A DNA stretch of 7,338 bases. Origin: UBA12158 sp035562735. GTDB lineage: Bacteria; Patescibacteriota; Microgenomatia; UBA12405. The stretch is taken from assembly GCA_035562735.1 (NCBI GenBank), contig DATMWB010000007.1:1-7338 (forward strand), given 5' to 3'. The position numbers and the translations under genes are program-made. This document shows, one piece after another, positions 1-4,861 of the stretch; within the stretch, counting starts at the first letter, position 1; every line of letters begins with the position of its first letter. The notes beneath the pieces are model-generated. The model was not told where the DNA came from, searched no databases, and saw only the letters and a program-made list of their open reading frames with translations.

Positions 1-80
1 ATCTGATAAATGTTTTCAAAATCAGTTAGGTAATCGCCGATAGAAAATCTTATTTTTGGGAGAGTTGGTGTGGAATTTAT
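1..80 (-). CDS. N-terminal fragment of an unidentified protein, running off the left edge
   Basis: A reading frame on the - strand stays open from about position 107 to the window edge. Read from position 80, its early part includes the stretch KIRFSIGDYLTDFENIYQ, which looks like genuine protein but which I do not recognise. An extended -10 box (TGTTATAAT, 95 down to 87) lies exactly 6 nt before an ATA codon at 80-78. By the rule seen at the other genes here, ATA would be the start codon of a leaderless message. There is no ATG or GTG in frame. The only conventional alternative is TTG at 107, which would place the -10 box inside the coding region. The other two frames close within the first 90 bases. 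The gene is divergent from the kinase gene at 137. That a gene is present is moderately supported; its start and function are unknown. Confidence 0.4.
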   Translation of the reverse strand, partial: MNSTPTLPKIRFSIGDYLTDFENIYQ

Positions 81-86
81 ATGTAG

Positions 87-95
87 ATTATAACA
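87..95 (-). promoter_or_regulatory. Extended -10 promoter for the left-edge - strand gene
   Basis: On the - strand this reads TGTTATAAT: a TGn extension plus a perfect TATAAT hexamer (92 down to 87). It is followed by 6 nt and then the ATA codon at 80-78 of an open frame. The element is identical to the one before the + strand gene at 1263. No clear -35 is visible. Confidence 0.55.
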
Positions 96-120
96 GATTA
101 AAGCCAATTAAGCTTTGAGG

Positions 121-129
121 TGTTATATT
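121..129 (+). promoter_or_regulatory. Extended -10 promoter of the kinase/dCMP deaminase operon
   Basis: The sequence TGTTATATT consists of a TGn extension (121-123) and TATATT hexamer (124-129). It ends 7 nt before the ATG at 137, so transcription would begin at or one base before the start codon. No Shine-Dalgarno sequence fits in the gap. No good -35 hexamer is seen 17 bp upstream, as expected for an extended -10 promoter. Confidence 0.65.
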
Positions 130-136
130 AAATAAT

Positions 137-706
137 ATGGATAGAAGGCAGGTCATTTTGGGAATTACTGGAACTAATGGTGCTGGTAAGGGGACAGTAG
201 TTGATTACTTGATTAAACAAAAAAAATTTGTTCATTTTAGCGCCAGTGGTTTGATAACTGAAGAAATCGAAAAAAGAGGTATGCCGATTAATAGAGATAG
301 TATGATTGAAGTGGGGAATGATTTAAGAGCGAAAAATGGAGCTGGTTATATCGCAGAGGAATTAATCAGGAGGGCTTCAAAAAATGAGGGTAATTCAATT
401 ATTGAAAGTATTAGAACACTGGGTGAGGTGGAAAAATTGAGAGAAAAAGGCGGAGTTATTTTAGCAATAGATGCAGAGCAGAGAGTGAGGTATGAAAGAA
501 ATTTAAAGAGAGGCGGTGATAAGGATAAGGTTAGTTTTGAGGAATTTGTAGAGCAGGAGAGAAAGGAAATGGAGTCTGATGATCCCAATAAACAAAATTT
601 ATTGGCTTGCAGAAAGGTAGCGGATTATGTAATTCAAAACGATGGAACTGTGGAACAGTTAAATGACGAAATTGAAAAATTGTTAATAATTATTAAAAAC
701 AAATAA
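137..706 (+). CDS. P-loop (deoxy)nucleoside monophosphate kinase-like protein
   Basis: This 189-residue P-loop kinase has the Walker A motif GTNGAGKGT at residues 12-20, typical of nucleoside-monophosphate-kinase-fold proteins. Further marks are the EVGNDLR motif (58-64), the IIESIR strand-helix (88-93) and a basic lid-like RGGDKDK stretch (125-131). The IESIR/EVEKLR/RYERNLKRG pattern resembles the archaeal UPF0200 / dephospho-CoA-kinase-like family of predicted nucleotide kinases. The product would phosphorylate a small substrate from ATP in the cytoplasm. The exact substrate cannot be read from the sequence, but the gene immediately downstream encodes dCMP deaminase, with no base between stop and start. 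That makes a deoxynucleotide (dCMP, dUMP or dTMP) the most likely acceptor. The ATG at 137 is supported by the -10 box at 124-129. Confidence is high for a P-loop kinase and low for its substrate. Confidence 0.8.
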   Translation: MDRRQVILGITGTNGAGKGTVVDYLIKQKKFVHFSASGLITEEIEKRGMPINRDSMIEVGNDLRAKNGAGYIAEELIRRASKNEGNSIIESIRTLGEVEKLREKGGVILAIDAEQRVRYERNLKRGGDKDKVSFEEFVEQERKEMESDDPNKQNLLACRKVADYVIQNDGTVEQLNDEIEKLLIIIKNK

Positions 707-1216
707 ATGAAGTCGTCAAAGATATTGAAAGAAGTTAAATATATCAGACCGAGTTGGGATGAATATTTTTTAGAGTTGGCGGATGCGGTTTCTAAGAGGG
801 CAACTTGTGATAGAGGAAGAAGTGGTTGTGTCATTGTAAGAGACAAGAGAATTTTGGTAACTGGGTATGTGGGAAGTCCAGCAGGTTTACCTCATTGTGA
901 TGAGGTGGGGCATTTGATGAAGACAATGGTTAACGAAGACGGAAGTAAAAGTGATCATTGTGTAAGAACTGTCCATGCGGAACAAAATGCAATTTGTCAG
1001 GCTGCAAAATTAGGTGTCTCAGTTGATGGGGCGACAGTATATTGCCGAATGACTCCATGTCGGGTTTGTGCAATGCTTTTAATTAATTGTGGAATAAAGC
1101 GAGTATATTGTGAAAGAAAATATCACGCAGGGGCTGAGTCAGAAGAAATGTTTAAAAAGGCTGGGGTCAAGCTGGAATTTAAATTTAATGAAATCCAACA
1201 ATACACAAAGAAGTAA
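707..1216 (+). CDS. dCMP deaminase (ComEB-type, zinc-dependent)
   Basis: This 169-residue protein belongs to the deoxycytidylate deaminase family, which converts dCMP to dUMP and feeds thymidylate synthesis. The catalytic zinc site is complete: H90-A-E92 (proton shuttle Glu92) and P117-C118-x-x-C121. The SPAGLPHCDE stretch (57-66) and the upstream CDRGRSGC segment (34-41) are typical of dCMP deaminases rather than of cytidine deaminases or tRNA deaminases, and their Cys/His residues could hold the second, structural zinc known in some members. Length is normal for the family. The ATG directly follows the TAA of the kinase gene with no spacer and no Shine-Dalgarno, so translation is probably coupled to the upstream gene. 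Together they look like a two-gene dNTP-precursor operon. Confidence 0.93.
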   Translation: MKSSKILKEVKYIRPSWDEYFLELADAVSKRATCDRGRSGCVIVRDKRILVTGYVGSPAGLPHCDEVGHLMKTMVNEDGSKSDHCVRTVHAEQNAICQAAKLGVSVDGATVYCRMTPCRVCAMLLINCGIKRVYCERKYHAGAESEEMFKKAGVKLEFKFNEIQQYTKK

Positions 1217-1245
1217 GTAGTCGATGTGTAATATATTGTTGAGTG

Positions 1246-1254
1246 TGTTATAAT
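1246..1254 (+). promoter_or_regulatory. Extended -10 promoter of the kinase-fold gene
   Basis: The sequence TGTTATAAT (TGn plus perfect TATAAT at 1249-1254) ends 8 nt before the GTG at 1263. The 46-bp gap after the dCMP deaminase gene therefore holds a new promoter, so the following gene need not be part of that operon. Confidence 0.65.
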
Positions 1255-1262
1255 TTTTTCCT

Positions 1263-2078
1263 GTGTTTCGAGAAATTAGTCCGAATACTTTATTAAAAGC
1301 TCTATCAATTGGAGTAGTCCGTAAGGTGGAACCGGAAAAAGTTGTTTTAGATGAGGAATTTGCATTGTTACCTATCGAAAGAAAAAAGGAGTGGAATGTA
1401 GTTGGTCATGGAGATTGGGGAAGAGGAAGGAGTGAATTTGGAAGTGTTGTTTTGGGAGATGGGAAAAATGTGGTAAAAATGCATCTTGGCAAAATTGATG
1501 AAAATAGGGATGTTATGGGTTGGGCAAAAGAAAAACATAAAGCAACGGAAATATTTGAAGATGTAGCTCCAAGAACAATGGTTCTGTTGGTTGAAGGGGT
1601 TGATGGTCCAAGGCCAGCTATTCTTCAGAAAGAGATTATAGGAAAACCAATTTATAAAGCTGGTTTGAAAAAAGAAATATTAATCCCTGAGGTTTTAGGT
1701 GATTTGGCAAAAATAATGCGTTTGACAAGAGAAGGTCTTGATAAAGGTTATGCACTTGATTTATCGGGACTTAGATTGAAGACAGGTGGAATTTTATGGG
1801 AAAAATTTGTAAAGATGTGTCCAATATTTTCTGACAATATAATGGTTGATACTGATAAAAAAGTTTGGTTGGTAGATAATGTACCTGATTACTTTGGGGA
1901 TAAGAAGAAGAGTGTGTGGTTTAAATTTAAAAGAGTGGCGGAAAAAACAGCCTTGTTTTCTTGGGAAAAAGTATTTTTAGGTTTAAGATTTTTTGTTGGG
2001 TTGAAGCGGGGAGGATATGATAAGGCTGGAAGTGGAATACTTCTTGAGACGGCGGAAGACAATAAGGTCAATATTTAG
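1263..2078 (+). CDS. Diverged protein-kinase-like-fold (aminoglycoside phosphotransferase-like) protein
   Basis: This 271-residue protein starts with GTG, placed 8 nt after a perfect extended -10. I do not recognise a named family, but the order of motifs suggests a protein-kinase-like fold. A glycine-rich turn (GDWGRGRSEFG, 50-60) precedes a strand with K72 in NVVKMHL (69-75), a candidate ATP-anchoring lysine. LQKEIIGKP (121-129) looks like the hinge between lobes. D166 in ALDLSG is a candidate catalytic aspartate. DNIMVD...VWLVDN (191-206) matches the catalytic-loop Asn (N192) and metal-binding Asp (D205) of small-molecule kinases ('NILVD...VWLID'). The spacing between D166 and N192 is longer than in classical kinases. 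Substrate is unknown. The last 32 codons, including the stop, are antisense to the end of the nucleotidyltransferase gene, and this tail lies beyond the kinase-like core. Confidence 0.6.
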   Translation: MFREISPNTLLKALSIGVVRKVEPEKVVLDEEFALLPIERKKEWNVVGHGDWGRGRSEFGSVVLGDGKNVVKMHLGKIDENRDVMGWAKEKHKATEIFEDVAPRTMVLLVEGVDGPRPAILQKEIIGKPIYKAGLKKEILIPEVLGDLAKIMRLTREGLDKGYALDLSGLRLKTGGILWEKFVKMCPIFSDNIMVDTDKKVWLVDNVPDYFGDKKKSVWFKFKRVAEKTALFSWEKVFLGLRFFVGLKRGGYDKAGSGILLETAEDNKVNI

Positions 2079-2414
2079 TTTCTGGCAGATAAGTTTTTTT
2101 TGGGTGAAATATTGGTCATTTGAGGAAATTACTAAACAATTGGGTTTTATTTTTTGTAGTAGTTTGAGATAGTTGACGTCATGGGGGAGGTCAACAATTT
2201 TGTCAACATCTTTTATTTTTGACAGGCAAAAATGTCTAATTTTTTGGGTAAAGAGTGGCCGAAGTGGCCCTTTGTGTTTTTTTAAGAATTCATCACTTTC
2301 TAAGGCGACTGCTAAAATATCTGCTTTTGATTTGGCAAAAGTTAAGAATTTAAGGTGACCATAATGGAGGAGGTCGAAACATCCGGTGACGAGTGCAAGA
2401 GTAGCTTTTGACAT
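1983..2414 (-). CDS. Cytidylyltransferase-family nucleotidyltransferase (RfaE2/TagD-like)
   Basis: This 143-residue Rossmann-fold nucleotidyltransferase has the signature GCFDLLHYGH (11-20), whose H17-x-G-H20 is the HxGH nucleotide-binding motif. It continues with SDEFLKKHKGPLRPL (40-54), the KGpxRP segment that follows the sugar- or alcohol-phosphate site, and KDVDKIV (68-74). The closing KYSTSS (125-130) corresponds to the (I)SST motif that contacts the triphosphate. The family joins CTP or ATP to a phosphorylated small molecule (glycerol-3-phosphate, heptose-1-phosphate, FMN and similar); which one cannot be decided. It is close in length to the RfaE2 domain. ATG at 2414 follows the - strand TGTTATATT box. 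The gene is divergent from the HAD phosphatase, with 21 bp between starts, and its last 32 codons overlap the 3' end of the kinase-fold gene antisense. Confidence 0.85.
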   Translation of the reverse strand: MSKATLALVTGCFDLLHYGHLKFLTFAKSKADILAVALESDEFLKKHKGPLRPLFTQKIRHFCLSKIKDVDKIVDLPHDVNYLKLLQKIKPNCLVISSNDQYFTQKKLICQKLNIDLIVFRRLKKYSTSSLIISSPLQPNKKS

Positions 2415-2419
2415 ATTGA

Positions 2420-2428
2420 TGATAATAT
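2420..2428 (+). promoter_or_regulatory. Extended -10 promoter of the HAD phosphatase gene
   Basis: The sequence TGATAATAT (TGn plus TAATAT at 2423-2428) ends 7 nt before the ATG at 2436. It shares 5 bp with the - strand box at 2424-2432, so one 13-bp segment would carry both -10 elements of a divergent pair. Confidence 0.5.
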
Positions 2429-2432
2429 AACA
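2424..2432 (-). promoter_or_regulatory. Extended -10 promoter of the cytidylyltransferase-family gene
   Basis: On the - strand this reads TGTTATATT, ending 9 nt before the ATG at 2414. Alternative hexamers TATTAT (2427 down to 2422) and TATCAT (2424 down to 2419) lie even closer. It overlaps the oppositely directed box at 2420-2428. Confidence 0.5.
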
Positions 2433-2435
2433 CTA

Positions 2436-3092
2436 ATGATAAAGGCAATTTTTTTTGATCAAGATAATACTTTAGTTAATACTCGTGAGGTGGCTGGGGA
2501 AACTTATCGTGCGGCAATAAACTGGGTAGCAGCCCAAAAGAAAATTGATAGTGAAAAGTTGTTTTTTGATTGGCGAAAAGTATTAGATTCTTTGAAAAAT
2601 TCAAAAAATCCAGAAGAGAGACAATTTGTGTTTTCTCTATCAAAAGTGGTGGCAGATAAAGAGTTAGTTTCTGATGCTGTTGAGATTCAAAAGAAAAAAT
2701 TGGCTGAAGTGATACAACTTAATGCAGGAGTAAAAGAGTTTTTTGAGAAAAAAATGGAGGGAATTATCTATATATTAATGACGGAAGATTTTGACGACCA
2801 GATTGAGATAAAGCTAAATAAATTTGATTTGAAGGGAAAATTTGATTTGATTGTTGGAAGTTCTAACGTGGGATTAATGAAACCAAATATAAAATTTTTG
2901 GAGATTGCTTGGGAAAAATTTGGATTAGATCCTAAGGAATGTCTATATATCGGTGATAACTTTGAAAAAGATTGCCAAATAGGTAAAGAAAATGGGGGGA
3001 AGGCAATTATTTTTGGAAAAGATGATGTGAGAGCAGATTACAGGATGGATGATTTTACAGAGCTTTTAGGGATATTGAAGATCCTTGGGTAA
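2436..3092 (+). CDS. HAD-superfamily phosphatase/hydrolase
   Basis: This 218-residue haloacid-dehalogenase-fold enzyme shows all four motifs. Motif I is D8-Q-D10-N-T12 (nucleophile and general acid/base Asp). Motif II is T116 in LMTED. Motif III is K149 in GLMKPN. Motif IV is G173-D174-N-F-E-K-D179. The helical segment between residues 15 and 100 is a C1-type cap domain, as in phosphoglycolate phosphatase- or beta-phosphoglucomutase-like members. It would dephosphorylate a small cytoplasmic metabolite; the substrate cannot be told. It is divergent from the cytidylyltransferase-family gene, with overlapping -10 elements. Its last 12 codons plus stop (38 bp) overlap the 3' end of the sugar nucleotidyltransferase gene on the other strand. 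No Shine-Dalgarno precedes the ATG, and a leaderless transcript is likely. Confidence 0.9.
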   Translation: MIKAIFFDQDNTLVNTREVAGETYRAAINWVAAQKKIDSEKLFFDWRKVLDSLKNSKNPEERQFVFSLSKVVADKELVSDAVEIQKKKLAEVIQLNAGVKEFFEKKMEGIIYILMTEDFDDQIEIKLNKFDLKGKFDLIVGSSNVGLMKPNIKFLEIAWEKFGLDPKECLYIGDNFEKDCQIGKENGGKAIIFGKDDVRADYRMDDFTELLGILKILG

Positions 3093-4173
3093 TGTGAGAG
3101 TCTGGAGCCAAGACAGCACCAGGGAGAGAAGTACAGTTATCTTTGATGGTGGTGTTGTCACCGATTAAGATTCCAAAGGAGAGCATACCAGTACTCACTT
3201 CCTTGTCTTTTATTATCGTTTGAATTGGGGTGTTGTCGGAGTTTTTTGTTTGGGTGGTGAAGTTTGGTCCAATTTGGCAATTATCACCAATAATGGAGTC
3301 GGAAATAGTTGAGGATTCGATGGAAGTGTTTTTTCCAACAAGACAATTTTCTAGAGTGGAATTGTTGATGACACAGCCACTTTCAATGTTGACGTTGGAG
3401 CCGATTTTAGAGTTTGGACTAATTTTGGCATCTGGAGCAATGTAAGAAGTGTTATTTTGGATGTATTTGTTGATACCAAAAAGGTCCCAAGCATATTTTA
3501 GTGTTAGGCTGGTTTCTTCAACCTCAATGGCATAGATCGAATGGTCTTTTAAATACTCGTCAAAGGCTTCAATGAGTTGAAATTCAGTAGGTGGGAGAGT
3601 GTTCATAAAATTTATGAAGTTTTTTGTAAGGAGATAGACTCCAACATTGCGTTGATTGGATAGACCAATCAGGTCTGTAGGTTTTTCAATAATTTTGGTT
3701 ACTTTCAAACCATCTAGGGCAAACATACCGTAACGCGTGGGGTTTGTTGTGGCTTTGGAGAACATGATAATGTTTTCGGGATTACTTAAAAGATCTTGGT
3801 GTTTTTCTAAATTTTTTAGATGTTCATCAACGTTAATTTGTTGGGGATTGATGACTAAAAAACGGTTTTCAAGATTGGGTAGGGTTTGAATGATGGCGTT
3901 TCCCGTACCTAGTGGTTCCTTCTGAACATAAAATCTGGTGGAGATGTGTGCTGGGGTGTATTTGGCAAAGGTTTCTTCTAGACTTTGGTCATCTTGAGGT
4001 GATTGAACGACTTCAATTTTGGTTATGCCAATCCGGTTTAGGGCTTCTATGGTCCGAGAAATTATTGGCTTGCCGGCGATAATAAAATCACTTTTATGTT
4101 GTCGACGGGTAAAGGGGAAAAAACGAGAACATTCACCAGCGGCAAGAATTACAGCTTGATTTACTAAGGGCAT
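3055..4173 (-). CDS. Sugar-1-phosphate nucleotidylyltransferase with left-handed beta-helix domain
   Basis: From the ATG at 4173 the protein has 372 residues. Residues 5-235 form the GT-A-like nucleotidyltransferase domain: LAAGECSRFFPFT (10-22, a variant of the GxGxRxxPxT loop), K28 in the following lysine position, GKP (34-36), EPLGTGNAI (86-94), EKP (163-165) and YAWDLFGINKYI (227-238). Residues 244-310 and about 335-372 carry hexapeptide-like repeats of a left-handed beta-helix, as in GlmU and archaeal ST0452-type enzymes. The family makes NDP-sugars from NTP and sugar-1-phosphate. Oddly, the usual 'NGD' metal-binding Asp loop reads INPQQINVD (108-116), so that Asp appears absent. A TTG 15 bp upstream is in frame, but the TGATAAAAT box starts within it, which favours 4173. 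The 3' end overlaps the HAD gene by 38 bp. Confidence 0.88.
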   Translation of the reverse strand: MPLVNQAVILAAGECSRFFPFTRRQHKSDFIIAGKPIISRTIEALNRIGITKIEVVQSPQDDQSLEETFAKYTPAHISTRFYVQKEPLGTGNAIIQTLPNLENRFLVINPQQINVDEHLKNLEKHQDLLSNPENIIMFSKATTNPTRYGMFALDGLKVTKIIEKPTDLIGLSNQRNVGVYLLTKNFINFMNTLPPTEFQLIEAFDEYLKDHSIYAIEVEETSLTLKYAWDLFGINKYIQNNTSYIAPDAKISPNSKIGSNVNIESGCVINNSTLENCLVGKNTSIESSTISDSIIGDNCQIGPNFTTQTKNSDNTPIQTIIKDKEVSTGMLSFGILIGDNTTIKDNCTSLPGAVLAPDSHITQGSSISLKAL

Positions 4174-4178
4174 GGTTA

Positions 4179-4187
4179 ATTTTATCA
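4179..4187 (-). promoter_or_regulatory. Extended -10 promoter of the sugar nucleotidyltransferase gene
   Basis: On the - strand this reads TGATAAAAT (TGn plus TAAAAT at 4184 down to 4179), then 5 nt, then the ATG at 4173. It decides the start against the upstream in-frame TTG at 4188. Confidence 0.5.
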
Positions 4188-4193
4188 ATTTTT

Positions 4194-4202
4194 TGTTATA
4201 TT
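4194..4202 (+). promoter_or_regulatory. Extended -10 promoter of the GNAT gene
   Basis: The sequence TGTTATATT (hexamer 4197-4202) ends 5 nt before ATG 4208. It is identical to the boxes at 121-129 (+) and 2424-2432 (-). It lies back to back with the - strand box at 4179-4187. Confidence 0.6.
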
Positions 4203-4207
4203 TAGCT

Positions 4208-4681
4208 ATGGATATAAAAAGAGGTCTGAGTCAAAAGAATATTGAAGAGTTAATTGATTATGCAAATAGTGACGAGGGGGTAAAGAAATTTACTTCTGAT
4301 TCAAGAAGGTTTAAGGATAAGGTAAGTTTTGAAGATTGGCTAAAAAAAGGTCGAGAGATATATTGTTTGGTAAACGAAGATGGGGAGTTGATGGGGGTTT
4401 GTTGGTTTGGTAGGGAGGGTGAAGGTTTTACTTTGGCAATAAGAATATATGGAGAGGCGAGGGGTAAGGGGCTGGGATATGGTTTTTTAAAAGAAACAAT
4501 GAATAGTTTTATGAGATTAGATGAGTATCAAAATGCAGACAATAAGGAGTGGTGGCTGGAAACATCAAAAGATAATATCGCGGCAATAAAAATATATGAA
4601 AAGCTGGGGTTTGAGTTCGAGAAAGATGGGGAAGATATCGGAAAATCTATTTACCGCCGCCGCCCCGGTTTTGTGTCCTAA
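4208..4681 (+). CDS. GNAT-family N-acetyltransferase
   Basis: The 157-residue protein spans one GNAT domain. Motif A, the acetyl-CoA pyrophosphate loop, is R85-G-K-G-L-G90 within IYGEARGKGLGYGFL. Motif B is N123-IAAIKIYEKLGF (123-135), the classic end of a GNAT fold, preceded by the WWLETS strand (115-120). Residues 51-80 form the central antiparallel strands (YCLVNEDGELMGVCWFG). It would move an acetyl group from acetyl-CoA to an amine on a small molecule, protein N-terminus or ribosomal protein; the acceptor is unknown. An in-frame ATG at 4172 would add 12 hydrophobic residues, but the TGTTATATT box lies between the two ATGs and 5 nt before 4208, so 4208 is preferred. The C-terminal YRRRPGFVS tail is read from the segment that also encodes the glycine tail of the small protein on the other strand (35-bp overlap). 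Confidence 0.88.
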   Translation: MDIKRGLSQKNIEELIDYANSDEGVKKFTSDSRRFKDKVSFEDWLKKGREIYCLVNEDGELMGVCWFGREGEGFTLAIRIYGEARGKGLGYGFLKETMNSFMRLDEYQNADNKEWWLETSKDNIAAIKIYEKLGFEFEKDGEDIGKSIYRRRPGFVS

Positions 4682-4817
4682 AGGAAGTGACAACTCGAGA
4701 GTTAAATTTTGTTTGTGGACCTTTTGGAGGGGCAAAGGGGTTTTTGAAAGGAACTCGTTGAGCAAAAGGTTTGGTGCTTTGAGGAGTGTTTAATGTGTTT
4801 TTATTGTCTTTGGCCAT
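4647..4817 (-). CDS. Small basic, proline-rich protein of 56 residues, unknown function
   Basis: This frame begins with ATG at 4817 and ends with TAG. The - strand element TGATATCAT (4831 down to 4823) lies 5 nt before the ATG, the same geometry as at the other genes here. The protein starts MAKDNKNT, has a Pro/Phe-rich middle (KPFAQRVPFKNPFAPPKGPQ) and ends QNRGGGGK. It contains 7 prolines, many Lys/Arg and Asn/Gln, and no membrane segment or signal peptide. It is probably disordered, and a nucleic-acid- or ribosome-binding role is only a guess. It fills the 141-180 bp that would otherwise be empty between the GNAT and Pol-beta-type genes and overlaps the GNAT 3' end by 35 bp. The same frame stays open upstream to about 5123, but that part lies antisense to the next gene and is probably incidental. 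I recognise no family. Confidence 0.6.
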   Translation of the reverse strand: MAKDNKNTLNTPQSTKPFAQRVPFKNPFAPPKGPQTKFNSRVVTSFRTQNRGGGGK

Positions 4818-4822
4818 AAGTA

Positions 4823-4831
4823 ATGATATCA
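4823..4831 (-). promoter_or_regulatory. Extended -10 promoter of the small-protein gene
   Basis: On the - strand this reads TGATATCAT (TGn plus TATCAT), followed by 5 nt and the ATG at 4817. On the + strand the same bases begin with the ATG at 4823, a possible but less favoured start of the opposite gene. Confidence 0.45.
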
Positions 4832-4849
4832 GAGAAATTTTATTGGAGG

Positions 4850-4855
4850 TATAAT
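4850..4855 (+). promoter_or_regulatory. -10 promoter of the Pol-beta-type nucleotidyltransferase gene
   Basis: A perfect TATAAT ends 6 nt before the in-frame GTG at 4862, exactly the leaderless distance. It lacks the TGn extension. A GGAGG at 4845-4849 is the only Shine-Dalgarno-like string found directly before a gene start, but it lies 12 nt from the GTG, too far for normal use. Confidence 0.45.
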
Positions 4856-4861
4856 TTGTAT

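Noticed and set aside
346..846. - strand open frames opposite the kinase and dCMP deaminase genes
   Set aside because: They are Ser/Leu-rich shadows of well-supported genes, with no motifs and no promoter-start geometry.
2173..2358. + strand frame of 61 codons opposite the cytidylyltransferase-family gene
   Set aside because: It lies entirely antisense to a conserved enzyme core and has no promoter-like box before its ATG.
2408..2413. Perfect TTGACA just upstream of the HAD gene, as a -35 box
   Set aside because: It lies only 7-12 bp from the usable -10 candidates and is formed by the reverse complement of the start codon region of the divergent gene.
3230..3445. + strand frame opposite the beta-helix part of the sugar nucleotidyltransferase
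   Set aside because: It is a shadow of the repeat region and resembles no protein family.
1983..4173. Nucleotide-sugar or heptose pathway cluster made of the nucleotidyltransferase, HAD and sugar nucleotidyltransferase genes
   Set aside because: The three genes alternate strand and lack family-specific features of HldE or GmhB, so shared pathway membership is only a guess.
4565..4793. Two further frames around the GNAT/small-protein overlap
   Set aside because: Neither has the -10-to-start spacing of the chosen frames, and both cut across better-supported coding.
4845..4849. GGAGG as a Shine-Dalgarno site
   Set aside because: It is 10 nt before an out-of-frame ATG and 12 nt before the in-frame GTG. 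The TATAAT between them explains the start better.
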